A stretch of DNA of 64,000 bases, taken from NCBI GenBank assembly GCA_016703745.1, contig JADJBK010000006.1, positions 248,001 through 312,000 on the forward strand, written 5' to 3'. Under the pieces are notes generated by a model. The model ran no database searches and had not been told where the DNA came from. It was given only the letters and a program-made list of their open reading frames with translations. Positions 45,853-54,362 of this stretch are shown here, one piece after another. Source of the DNA: Nitrosomonas sp. Its GTDB lineage: Bacteria > Pseudomonadota > Gammaproteobacteria > Burkholderiales > Nitrosomonadaceae. Both the position numbers and the translations under genes were made by a program. Positions within the stretch are counted from its first letter, which is position 1, and each line of letters begins with the position of its first letter.

Positions 45853-46116
45853 ATGATTGCATTTGAATTTGACGAAACTAAAAGTCAGGCTAATCTTTTG
45901 AAGCATGACATCAACTTTGTTGATGCACAGCAACTTTGGAATGATCCAATGTTACTGGAAATTCCCGCTAAAACTGAAGATGAGCCGAGATTTCTGATTA
46001 TAGGACTGATCAACACAAGACATTGGTCGGCGGTTATCACTTACAGAGGTAAAAATATTCGACTTATTTCTGTTCGTCGCTCACGCACCGAGGAGGTGGC
46101 ATTATATGAAGGCTAA
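45853..46116 (+). CDS. brnT: BrnT-type toxin
   Basis: 87 residues from ATG 45853. FEFDETKSQANLLKHDINFVDAQ, PRFLIIGLINTRHWSAVITY and IRLISVRRSRTEEVALYE are the BrnT family signatures. BrnT is a RelE-like ribonuclease toxin. It overlaps brnA by 11 bp and sits between two attC sites, so the pair is a single cassette. Confidence 0.87.
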   Translation: MIAFEFDETKSQANLLKHDINFVDAQQLWNDPMLLEIPAKTEDEPRFLIIGLINTRHWSAVITYRGKNIRLISVRRSRTEEVALYEG

Positions 46117-46330
46117 AAATTTTGAAAAGCAATTTGACGAGGATATTGATATTACGTCTTCATTAGACATTTCAAAAGCGAAGCGCGTTTTGCAAGCGCA
46201 AAAACGCGTGAATGTTGACTTTCCAACTTGGATGGTTGAGTCCTTGGACCGAGAAGCTGGAAAGCTTGGTGTTACCAGGCAATCCGTCATTAAGGTGTGG
46301 CTTGCTGAGCGTCTTGAAAAAGTTCCCTAA
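46106..46330 (+). CDS. brnA: BrnA-type antitoxin (CopG-like)
   Basis: 74 residues, preceded by AGGAGGTGG. The C-terminal ribbon-helix-helix is in VNVDFPTWMVESLDREAGKL and GVTRQSVIKVWLAERL. BrnA binds BrnT and represses the operon. Ends at an attC site. Confidence 0.85.
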   Translation: MKAKNFEKQFDEDIDITSSLDISKAKRVLQAQKRVNVDFPTWMVESLDREAGKLGVTRQSVIKVWLAERLEKVP

Positions 46331-46385
46331 CCCATCATTCAAGCGGGACTGGCTAACGCCAGCCCCTTAACTCAAACGTTAGATT
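46326..46385. other. attC recombination site, about 60 bp
   Basis: CCTAACCCATCATTCAAGCGGG ... CCCCTTAACTCAAACGTTAGAT. CTAAC pairs with GTTAG, TTCAAGCGGG with CCCCTTAAC..., with an inner stem GACTGGC-TAAC-GCCAGC. It ends right before the DUF3883 cassette. Confidence 0.8.
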
Positions 46386-46396
46386 TCACGGGTGCC

Positions 46397-47245
46397 ATGG
46401 CGAACCACTGGTCAGATTCCGAAGTCGAAGCAGCAGTTGCGGACTATTTCCGCATGCTTCGTCTTGAACTGACGGCCCAGAAATACAACAAGACCGAGCA
46501 CCGCCGCGCCCTGATGGAGCAATTGAATAATCGCTCCAATGGTTCTGTGGAGCTGAAGCACCAGAACATCAGTGCCGTGCTGATCGAGATGGGCATACCG
46601 TACATCGACGGTTACAAGCCACGGTTCAACTACCAACGGTCACTTCTTCCTGCAGCGGTCACTGATTACCTCAAGAGCAATCCTGAGTTACAGCAACTAT
46701 TTGCCGCGGACTCGGAGGCAACCCCAGCAATTCCAAGCGTGGAAGATTTTCTGTCGGCTTGGGATGAGCCACCTGCACCAGAAGATCGAAAAACTCCAGT
46801 CGTTGCCGAGCCCCGAGCCATCTACAATCCTGGCGGGGTCAACTACCTAGAGCGCGAAGCTCGGAACCAATCCCTCGGCGAAGCCGGTGAGCAGTTCGTC
46901 ATCAATTTTGAGCGTGCTCGCCTCATTCGTGCAGGGAAGGACTCACTTGCCGAGCGCATCGAGCAAGTATCGGCAACAGTAGGTCCAGCCGCAGGCTTCG
47001 ACATTAAATCCTTCGAGGAAAACGGCACCGATCGGTTCATCGAGGCCAAGACCACAAAGTACGGAAAGAACACGCCATTCTTCGTTAAGCCGAATGAACT
47101 CCGGTTCTCCAGAAACAACGCATCAAGGTACTACTTGTACCGCTTGTTCAAGTTTCGAGAATCCCCGCGCCTATTCGCCTTGCATGGGCATGTAGAGGAT
47201 CGGTGCATACTTGAACCGTCTGAGTTCATAGCGAGGCCGGCGTGA
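46397..47245 (+). CDS. Cassette gene: DUF3883-type, PD-(D/E)xK nuclease-like protein
   Basis: 282 residues. The C-terminal half (from about residue 150) has NQSLGEAGEQFVINFERARL, then GFDIKSFEENGTDRFIEAKT containing D...E-x-K, and FFVKPNELRF, the DUF3883 pattern of endonuclease-fold proteins. The N-terminal half (helical; KHQNISAVLIEMGIPYIDGY) is of unknown function. DUF3883 domains are frequent in restriction and anti-phage proteins. Its position in an integron cassette supports a defence or stress role, which is inference. GC and codon use look richer than neighbours. Confidence 0.7.
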   Translation: MANHWSDSEVEAAVADYFRMLRLELTAQKYNKTEHRRALMEQLNNRSNGSVELKHQNISAVLIEMGIPYIDGYKPRFNYQRSLLPAAVTDYLKSNPELQQLFAADSEATPAIPSVEDFLSAWDEPPAPEDRKTPVVAEPRAIYNPGGVNYLEREARNQSLGEAGEQFVINFERARLIRAGKDSLAERIEQVSATVGPAAGFDIKSFEENGTDRFIEAKTTKYGKNTPFFVKPNELRFSRNNASRYYLYRLFKFRESPRLFALHGHVEDRCILEPSEFIARPA

Positions 47246-47255
47246 AATCTAGGAA

Positions 47256-47340
47256 TTACGGTGACAGTTTACCGAATACACTAACTATGCCATGCCAGCA
47301 ATGTTGCATAATCAGCATGTTTAGTAAACTGTCACCGTAA
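47256..47340. repeat. 85-bp palindromic RAYT-derived element, copy 4 (inverted)
   Basis: 85 bp in opposite orientation to copies 2, 3 and 5 (core GCCAGCAATGTTGCATAATC). It lies 11 bp after the DUF3883 stop, where an attC site would be expected. CACCGTAATTGGCGTAATTGGTAATT follows, a decaying reiteration. Confidence 0.9.
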
Positions 47341-47370
47341 TTGTGTCACCGTAATTGGCGTAATTGGTAA

Positions 47371-47379
47371 TTGTTAGGC
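47371..47379. other. attC core remnant
   Basis: TTGTTAGGC: the GTTAGGC R'' core of an attC whose rest has been lost at the palindrome copy 4 junction. It precedes the truncated TSUP cassette. Confidence 0.45.
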
Positions 47380-47415
47380 CTTTGTATCGAACAGTCAAAC
47401 ACTCTTGGTGGAATT

Positions 47416-47652
47416 GTGGAAATTTTGGTTGTTTCAATTGCCGCGTTGTTTACCTCGGGCTTGACTTTATTCTCTGGGTTTGGTCTTGGTACATTGCTTA
47501 TGCCCGTTGTTGCAATTTTCTTGCCTATCGAAATAGCAATCGCGATCACCGCTATGGTGCATTTAGCTAACAATGTATTCAAAGTTGGTTTACTTGGCAA
47601 AAAAGCAAACAGATCTGTGCTCCTAAGTTTTGGCATATCGCGGTTACGGTGA
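47416..47652 (+). pseudogene. TSUP (TauE/SafE) family permease, truncated by palindrome copy 5
   Basis: From GTG 47416 the sequence gives EILVVSIAALFTSGLTLFSG, FGLGTLLMPVVAIFLPIEIA and VHLANNVFKVGLLGKK, the N-terminal two helices of sulfite/organosulfonate exporters. Reading enters the palindrome at 47644 and stops at 47652. Normal members have about 250 residues; no 3' part follows. Confidence 0.75.
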
Positions 47653-47728
47653 CAGTTTACTAAATATACCGATTATGCAACATTGCCAACATAGCATAGT
47701 TAGTGTATTTAGTAAACTGTCACCGTAA
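47644..47728. repeat. 85-bp palindromic RAYT-derived element, copy 5
   Basis: 85 bp, near identical to copies 2 and 3. It interrupts the TSUP gene. It is followed by the reiteration GTAATTGCGTAATTGCACCG TAATTGCG (47724-47751). Confidence 0.9.
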
Positions 47729-47868
47729 TTGCGTAATTGCACCGTAATTGCGCGCTTCCGATTAAACTGACCATTCCGCTTGAATTTTTCTCACGTAAGT
47801 AAATAGTAAAGAAAAATCCAAAGCCAATCTTTTTGCTGCTAATCTGACGCAAATTTTGTGAATTCCGG

Positions 47869-48438
47869 ATGATTCTCCGTTTAATTGATGATCAAACTGT
47901 TACACCGATGCAAGGAGTAAGGCGTACGCCCAGAAATATACAAATCCGTGAAATACGCCAGCAGGATTCCGAGCAGTTTTCCGCGCTGCTGGCACAGCTG
48001 GCAGAGGAATCAGACTACACCCTGCTAACCGCCAGCGAATATCGTGCTGGTGCTGCAACCCAGGCATCTCGCACTGCCCAGATCATTCAATCTCCTTCGC
48101 AGCAAATTTTTGTCTCATGCAACCTTGAGCAACTGGTGGGCTTTGTGGCAATCAGCCAGGGTATCTACCAGCGCAATGCCCATTGCGGTAGTCTCATGAT
48201 CGGTGTCAGTGCCAGCCATCAACGCCGTGGCATAGGCCGGAGATTAATGCAGGCTGCGCTGGAATGGGCCAGCAGTCGCGACATTGAGCGCATCGAACTG
48301 ACAGTTGCCGAGGCTAATCTCGCTGCAATTGGGCTATATCAGCAATTTGGTTTTATCCGGGAAGGAGTTAAGCTGGATGCTTATCGGGTGGATGGGCGGG
48401 CGGTTAATGAGTGGATGATGGCTAGAATTGTTGGTTAA
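47869..48438 (+). CDS. GNAT family N-acetyltransferase
   Basis: 189 residues. Acetyl-CoA motif A SASHQRRGIGRRLMQAALEW (R/Q-x-x-G-x-G/A) and IERIELTVAEANLAAIGLYQ with FGFIREGV are classical RimI/GNAT features. Substrate unknown. It is outside the clear cassettes but next to their end; no attC is directly attached. Confidence 0.85.
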   Translation: MILRLIDDQTVTPMQGVRRTPRNIQIREIRQQDSEQFSALLAQLAEESDYTLLTASEYRAGAATQASRTAQIIQSPSQQIFVSCNLEQLVGFVAISQGIYQRNAHCGSLMIGVSASHQRRGIGRRLMQAALEWASSRDIERIELTVAEANLAAIGLYQQFGFIREGVKLDAYRVDGRAVNEWMMARIVG

Positions 48439-48500
48439 GAATTTTGAACAGATCGTCCTGCCTAAAAATCAGCTTCAATACTAGAGCCTGTAAATTAAAA

Positions 48501-48530
48501 TTACGGTGATAGTTTGCTAAATACACTTAT
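48501..48530. repeat. Degenerate half copy of the palindromic element
   Basis: TTACGGTGATAGTTTGCTAAATACACTTAT: left arm with changes (GTGAT for GTGAC, TTGC for TTAC), no right arm nearby. Oldest-looking copy. Confidence 0.65.
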
Positions 48531-48580
48531 CTTATTAAAACTGGCTGCTGAGGGGGTGTTTCTCTGCGATAGTGGCTTCG

Positions 48581-48632
48581 TTCAACAAAGCGCTCCAGCC
48601 GATGTCAAAAAGTGGCGCGGCTGAGGTGGCTT
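48581..48632. other. Degenerate attC remnant
   Basis: CAACAAAGCGCTCCAGCCGA then TGTCAAAAAGTGGCGCGGCT then GAGGTGGC closely resembles the attC at 45744-45802. The R'' core GTTAGG is replaced by TTTTTTATC. It marks the end of the array. Confidence 0.65.
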
Positions 48633-48866
48633 TTTTATCGGTCAAGACATGATCAAGGTTACGAAATCGGCAATAACGTATCGTTGGATAACCTCTGCCG
48701 CTATTTCCGGAAAGACTTGATAGCAAATCCTGCATAACAGTTGACGCTATCGGTTTCTCTGTCATTTGCAATAAAAATAATAAAGCTAATACCTCATTTT
48801 GTTTCTGTTTTTCAGTCTTTTTAAGCCTTCTTAAACCTGATTTTTCTGACTGGAAGAGGCTAATAA

Positions 48867-48896
48867 TTGACTGAAGTATATTAAGTTCTGTATACT
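48867..48896 (+). promoter_or_regulatory. Sigma-70 promoter of the initiator tRNA gene
   Basis: -35 TTGACT (48867-48872), 18-base spacer, -10 TATACT (48891-48896). Start expected near 48903, just before the tRNA at 48909. Confidence 0.75.
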
Positions 48897-48908
48897 GTCA
48901 GGCTCAGA

Positions 48909-48986
<78 letters not shown>

Positions 48987-49186
48987 CAAAACGCAATATT
49001 TCCTCTCATTCTCTGTCGCAATAATAATTCTGTTGCACAATCGCTTAGTACAAGTATTTGCAAGGTATAGATCAGGTAAATCAAGCAATAGAATATGCAG
49101 TGAAATATTCTTATCTGCTTCTGTTGATTTCAAGTAACTGTTCTCAATTCCGGATAGCTTATTTTTCTCTGAATCGGGTTGGTGTT

Positions 49187-49405
49187 ATGCGTAGGGTAAT
49201 AATCACTGTTTTATGTTCCAGTCTGGGATTTTTTGCCGGGTGCGTTCATATGGATCGTTACTTGGGCAACGTCTATGAAGGATTGAAGGCAAGAGAAGCG
49301 ATTGTTCATCCCTCATTAGAGCAAAAACCGGCTGAGAAATCGATGTCGTATCAGAAATATAAGGCTGAGCGGGAAAAGCTGCTGGAAAGCAGTGATGGGA
49401 AGTAA
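49187..49405 (+). CDS. Small lipoprotein, unknown
   Basis: 72 residues from ATG 49187. Signal MRRVIITVLCSSLGFFAGC with a lipobox (FAGC, Cys at about 19). The rest is a short charged helix-rich chain (EKSMSYQKYKAEREKLLESS). No known family. Starts upstream in the same frame would not give a signal peptide. Confidence 0.55.
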   Translation: MRRVIITVLCSSLGFFAGCVHMDRYLGNVYEGLKAREAIVHPSLEQKPAEKSMSYQKYKAEREKLLESSDGK

Positions 49406-49469
49406 CTATACGGCATACATGTCGATTTATTGCTGATCAGATAGCGGGGCATCCGCATATATTTTTCTC

Positions 49470-50120
49470 GTGAGTACGCATATTCAGCCAGTTACCACGT
49501 TGTATTACATTTATGACCCGATGTGTAGCTGGTGCTATGCATTCAGTTGTAGCTGGGCTGCGTTAAATCTGGCATTGCCAGAAAATATTGAGGTTATTTA
49601 TGTGCTCGGAGGATTGGCGCCGGATACGTCTGAGCCGATGTCGCTGGATATCCAAAAACATATTCAGCAAGCATGGCGCCAAATTGAACAGACTGTTTCA
49701 GGTATTCAGTTCAACTGGAGTTTCTGGTCACAAAATCAACCGATCCGCTCAACCTACCCGGCCTGTCGCGCCATCCTCGCAGCAAGAAAGCAACGAAAGG
49801 AGGCTATGTTATCCATGTTACACGCCATACAGCAGGCGTATTACCGGGATGCTCAGAATCCTTCACTACCCACTATCCTGGAACAATGTGCCGGTAAAAT
49901 TGGGCTGGATGGGAAGGTTTTTAATGAGGATTTAAATAGCTCGGGAATCATGCAGGCCCTGCAGCATGAAATTCAATTGGCGCGAAGACTTGGCGCCCAT
50001 TCTTTTCCAGCTTTACGACTCCTGCATAATGGGAGCATATTTCCGATTAAAGCAGATTATGTCAATTCCCAAACCATGCTGGATGAAATAAACAGGGTTA
50101 TCCGGGAATCAAATGGGTAA
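49470..50120 (+). CDS. DsbA-family thioredoxin-fold protein
   Basis: 216 residues, GTG start. YIYDPMCSWCYAF holds a C-x-x-C (CSWC) near residues 19-22, with HSFPALRLL as the cis-Pro region. No signal peptide, so cytoplasmic, similar to the FrnE-type DsbA-like proteins. Role may be in thiol redox or isomerisation. No partner nearby. Confidence 0.8.
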   Translation: MSTHIQPVTTLYYIYDPMCSWCYAFSCSWAALNLALPENIEVIYVLGGLAPDTSEPMSLDIQKHIQQAWRQIEQTVSGIQFNWSFWSQNQPIRSTYPACRAILAARKQRKEAMLSMLHAIQQAYYRDAQNPSLPTILEQCAGKIGLDGKVFNEDLNSSGIMQALQHEIQLARRLGAHSFPALRLLHNGSIFPIKADYVNSQTMLDEINRVIRESNG

Positions 50121-50194
50121 AACTGGAATGGACTGCGCATACGCCATCACGAATGGGGAAGCGCACAAGGTGGGGGCAGGGAATGGAGTGGCGA

Positions 50195-53100
50195 CTAATA
50201 CTTCCACTCACGCCATGCGCCGAGTAGCGGGAAATAGAGGCCAAGGTGAATGGGCCGGTTTTCCATTGTTTGTAATATGGCGGCGTAACGCGTGAGTTGA
50301 GGTGCATAACGTTGCTGTTCCTGATCGAGAAACTTGTCTATATTGCCTCCAGTATGGGCACCAGTTTTGTAGTCGATGATCCAGCGTATTCCGGTTGCAT
50401 CAATAAAAGTGCGATCCAGAATGATAAGCGTGGTTTTCGTATTCTTGTCATGAGTTGCTGCCGATAACGCCCACTCACAGTGAGCTTGTGTATGCTGTTT
50501 ACTCAGGATCCAGCGACCGCGCGCATCCGCGCACATATTTTCAAGTGCAGTTTTGATTTGTCGGGAGGCGGTTTCGAGCTGCTGTGGGGCGATGCCCAAT
50601 TGTCGCAGCATACTGGGTGCTCGTTGCGCTAGTGTCTCCAGATTATGCTGATCAAATCTTTCTATCCCAATCTGCCCTATATGTTGCAGCAGACGATGCA
50701 GGGTCACGCCAATCAGCCGGACGGTTTCGCCTGCCCAACTGAAATCGATGGGCTCAAATACTGGCAGTTTCTGTATTCTGGGGGTGGGGAGGGGTGGCGC
50801 TTCGGGTGGCGGCGTTTGCCAGTCGGCGACTAAACGGATACGGCTGGCTGGTTCAGATGATTGCGATGAGATAGCAAACTGATTGGGTTGAGATACGTCA
50901 TTACTGTTATCACCTGATTGCATCAAAAAATATTTTTCTACTGCCGGCCATAATTTTGCCAGTAGCGTATTGGCGGGTGGTGAGGGAGCGCTTTCTTTTG
51001 ATTGGCCGGTATTCAATGCAATTTGTCCAAGTAAATACAAATGTTTCTTGGCACGCGTTGCCGCAACATATAGCAATCGTGCGCTCTCCAGTGACGATTT
51101 TTCCTGTTCGATCGCCATCAGATACGCAGAGATAGGGTTTTTTTCATTACCCGGCGGGCTGATTGGTGCACATACCAGATCCGCTGTTCCTGATTCGTCT
51201 GGAAATTCCATCCAGTTGAGCAGCTTTTCCCGATTGGACCGTGCAGATTTGCCCAGCCCCGGCAGGATGACTGTATCGAATTCAAGTCCCTTGGCTTTGT
51301 GTATGGTCATAATCTGCAGGCTGTCATCTGCCGTGGTGTCGGGAGATGCAAACAATTGCGCAAGTGCATCATCCAGGGTTTGTTCGTCCGGATACATCCC
51401 GGTTTCTTCCAGTTTCTGCAGCAATTCAAAGTAGGCTTCGGCATTTGCCAGATCGGTGTTGTCAGTAACGCATGCTGGTCCGCCCAGTTGCAGCCACACG
51501 CTTTCAACGATCGTTCGCAGTGAAACCCGGCCACTCAGAGATAAAGCCTCTACCAGCACCGGCTGCACTCTTTTGTATCGTTGCTGCCCATCTTCACTCA
51601 AATGAGCCATTGCCACTGATGTAGACAGGCAATCCACGATGGTCATGGCCTGGTCGGTATGCGCCAGCGAGTGCAGATCGCCAAGTGAAAAACCGCAAAA
51701 GGGCGCACGCAGCAGCGCAAGCCAGGCAATTCGATCGGCGGCATGTAGCAGTGCACGGGTTAGTACGGTTAAATCCTGAATAATTGGGCGACGCGCAAGC
51801 TTTTCGATTTCAACTGCCTGAAAGCGTAGCTTGGCCTGGTGCAGGCTGACGATGATCACAGGTAGATGCGAGCGATTACGTACCAGTATTGCGATTTTGT
51901 CCTGAGGAGATTCTTGCCGGATCTGTTGAATGATGCTGACGATGTCTGCTGCTTCTGCCTGATCATTTTTTTGCAGGCCGGCAAATACGTTGACTGCTTC
52001 TCTAGCTGCTTCTGGATGAAAGGCCGTTGCAGCGGCATAAGTGACCGCACCGGTTGTAATTTCATTTTTCGCTGGAAATATACTCAAGAAATGCTGGTTA
52101 ATCCAGTTCACAACGCCTGCTTGTGAACGGAAATTGACAGTCAGACGCAAAAAGTGCATCGGGATCTGATCGAAGTAACCACGTTTGCAGATATCGAGAA
52201 ACAATCCTACTTCCGCCTGTCGAAAACGGTAAATGGATTGCATCGGGTCACCTACCAGAAAAAGTGTTCTGCCATCTCCTGCCTGCCAGCCCGCAGTTAA
52301 TCCGTGCAGCAGTTGCGCCTGGTTGAACGAGGTATCCTGAAATTCATCCACAAGCAAATGGCTGATGCGGTAATCAAGTGCCAGCGCCAGATCGGTCGGT
52401 TCTTCTGCTGTTCCCAGCGCATGAATCGCCGCCAATGTGATTTCACAGAAATCGACCGCACCAGTCTGTTGAAATACCAGCGCCAGATTGGCGGTTGTCA
52501 GCTTCAGCAAAGTGAATAAAGCCTGGAGGGTTTCCCACGCTTCTTCCTCATATTGTGCCGGTGGTAAAGATCTCAGCTGCGTGAGAGATTGACGAAATAA
52601 TTCATTTTGCTGCAGATCGGCCAGTAATGCCTGCATGCGCTGCTTGGTCTGTGTGTATCGTTCCTTCAGCTCTTGATTTTTTGTTGACCCTGGAGAGGGA
52701 AAACCTTGTCTGATATCAACTTTTTTGCGCCACTCGTTATTTTGTGTCAATAACAGCTCCGCAATGCTTTCCCACACCGGCCGGTCACATAATTTGCTAC
52801 CTGGCCATTGGGAGAGCATAGCGCAGCGACTGATGCTGCTTTTGTCTGATTCATCCTGCAGCTGAGCTGCAGCAAAGCATGCCAGTTCGACGATCTCAAG
52901 CTGTTGATCAATCGGAGCCGCATGGATTAACGTATGCAGCACACGGGTTATCCGTCTTGCCAGTGCCTGTTCCAGATGATTGCGGATTTTGTTTGCATCG
53001 GCACTTCCCACGACATGGCGCAACCACTGGTCGCGATGTGCCAGCATATCAGCGATCAGACGCTGCAGGCGATCCAGACGATTATCCAGATGCTGGATGA

Positions 53101-53623
53101 GGTGGGCAACGGCTGGCGACCATTCACTGTCTTCTTCCAGAGATACCAGGGTCAGGTGTGCGGCTTCAAGATACAATTTATCCGCATTTTTGGTGACAGC
53201 TGACAGTACGCCTTTCCCTGAAATTACCGGCATTTGCCCGATCAGCCACGCACACAGTGAATCGATCGTTTGAATACGCAGTCGGGCAGGGTTATCAAGC
53301 AATTTCCAGCCACGTACTTGGTCGCGCACCAGTGCATCACGAGCGAGCTGACGGGTTTGTTGCGCAAAATCGCCTTCTGCCGGTAATTCTTCAGTCGCAT
53401 CGTGCAGCGCTTGCAGAATACGATGCCGCATTTCAGCTGCCGCCTTGCGTGTGAAGGTGATGGCAATGATTTCTTCTGGTTCATCGACCCGGGCAAGCAG
53501 CACCAGAAAACGTTGCGTTAGTAAACCGGTCTTCCCAGAGCCTGCTGGTGCCTGTACGATGAAAGAATGCAGTGGATCAAGCGCTTGCAAGCGTTGTGGG
53601 TGATCGCTGATGGTGGTTTGCAT
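50195..53623 (-). CDS. AddA-like UvrD helicase-nuclease
   Basis: 1142 residues. Walker A APAGSGKTGLLTQRFL, ITFTRKAAAEMRHR, VDEFQDTSFNQAQLL, FLVGDPMQSIYRFRQAE and MTIHKAKGLEFDTVILPG are UvrD/RecB helicase motifs. The C-terminal end has the PD-(D/E)xK nuclease context IRWIIDYKTG. It resembles AddA, the helicase-nuclease subunit of the AddAB recombination complex. The addB partner is not adjacent, unlike most genomes. Confidence 0.85.
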   Translation of the reverse strand: MQTTISDHPQRLQALDPLHSFIVQAPAGSGKTGLLTQRFLVLLARVDEPEEIIAITFTRKAAAEMRHRILQALHDATEELPAEGDFAQQTRQLARDALVRDQVRGWKLLDNPARLRIQTIDSLCAWLIGQMPVISGKGVLSAVTKNADKLYLEAAHLTLVSLEEDSEWSPAVAHLIQHLDNRLDRLQRLIADMLAHRDQWLRHVVGSADANKIRNHLEQALARRITRVLHTLIHAAPIDQQLEIVELACFAAAQLQDESDKSSISRCAMLSQWPGSKLCDRPVWESIAELLLTQNNEWRKKVDIRQGFPSPGSTKNQELKERYTQTKQRMQALLADLQQNELFRQSLTQLRSLPPAQYEEEAWETLQALFTLLKLTTANLALVFQQTGAVDFCEITLAAIHALGTAEEPTDLALALDYRISHLLVDEFQDTSFNQAQLLHGLTAGWQAGDGRTLFLVGDPMQSIYRFRQAEVGLFLDICKRGYFDQIPMHFLRLTVNFRSQAGVVNWINQHFLSIFPAKNEITTGAVTYAAATAFHPEAAREAVNVFAGLQKNDQAEAADIVSIIQQIRQESPQDKIAILVRNRSHLPVIIVSLHQAKLRFQAVEIEKLARRPIIQDLTVLTRALLHAADRIAWLALLRAPFCGFSLGDLHSLAHTDQAMTIVDCLSTSVAMAHLSEDGQQRYKRVQPVLVEALSLSGRVSLRTIVESVWLQLGGPACVTDNTDLANAEAYFELLQKLEETGMYPDEQTLDDALAQLFASPDTTADDSLQIMTIHKAKGLEFDTVILPGLGKSARSNREKLLNWMEFPDESGTADLVCAPISPPGNEKNPISAYLMAIEQEKSSLESARLLYVAATRAKKHLYLLGQIALNTGQSKESAPSPPANTLLAKLWPAVEKYFLMQSGDNSNDVSQPNQFAISSQSSEPASRIRLVADWQTPPPEAPPLPTPRIQKLPVFEPIDFSWAGETVRLIGVTLHRLLQHIGQIGIERFDQHNLETLAQRAPSMLRQLGIAPQQLETASRQIKTALENMCADARGRWILSKQHTQAHCEWALSAATHDKNTKTTLIILDRTFIDATGIRWIIDYKTGAHTGGNIDKFLDQEQQRYAPQLTRYAAILQTMENRPIHLGLYFPLLGAWREWKY

Positions 53624-53799
53624 GGATTTTGGAAGAAATGAAGGGATTCATTTGTAGAGCAGCATAACGCACGGCGGATAATTCCACTCGATTTCCGTTT
53701 TATAAGCTATTGCAGCGATGGAGTCTATTTTATATGGTGGCTGATTTTGAAAGGAATATCTATGCAGAGAAGCATGGATATCGGTTGAATCCGGGTGGA

Positions 53800-54300
53800 T
53801 TATTTCCTGGTTCTGTCAACAATATGCTTCAACAGCATCTCGCTTGCATTTTCCACCAGATCCAGCACAATCTCGAACCCCTGTTTGCCGCCATAATAAG
53901 GGTCGGGCACTTCCTGGCAGGTTTCCCAGTGTGTGCTGTATTGCAGCAGCAGACTGAGTTTGTTCAGGTGATCCGGCGGGCAGTCGCGCTGCATGTCGCT
54001 TAGATTATTACGATCCATGGCCAGAATATAATCGAACCGGGAAAAGTCTGAAATCTCGACACATCTGGCTCGCAAACCCTGCATACTGTAGCCGCGCTTC
54101 AGTGCCGCCTGTTGCGCCCGCCGGTCAGGTGGTTCACCATTGTGGTAAGCATGCGTACCCGCTGAATCAACCTGGATAAGGTGGCTCAGGCCAGCGGCGC
54201 GGACATGATGTCTAAAAACGGCATCTGCTGTTGGAGAGCGGCAGATATTGCCCATGCACACAAACAATACATTGATTTCGGGTTCGTTATGATGATCCAT
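53800..54300 (-). CDS. Low-molecular-weight protein tyrosine phosphatase
   Basis: 166 residues. P-loop VCMGNICRSPTADAV (nucleophile Cys15, Arg21) and the general-acid loop VPDPYYGG (Asp) are present. Bacterial members dephosphorylate tyrosine kinases that control exopolysaccharide assembly, or act on other Tyr-P proteins. Divergent from the ABC exporter at 54363 with 62 bp between starts. Confidence 0.93.
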   Translation of the reverse strand: MDHHNEPEINVLFVCMGNICRSPTADAVFRHHVRAAGLSHLIQVDSAGTHAYHNGEPPDRRAQQAALKRGYSMQGLRARCVEISDFSRFDYILAMDRNNLSDMQRDCPPDHLNKLSLLLQYSTHWETCQEVPDPYYGGKQGFEIVLDLVENASEMLLKHIVDRTRK

Positions 54301-54362
54301 TTGGGTATGCAGTATGTTGCGTGGTTCGTTACTGATCAGCGCGTGATTATAGCGCCGATGCC

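Noticed and set aside
48535..48771. Minus-strand open frame of 78 codons
   Set aside because: It covers the degenerate attC remnant at 48581-48632, so the frame is chance.
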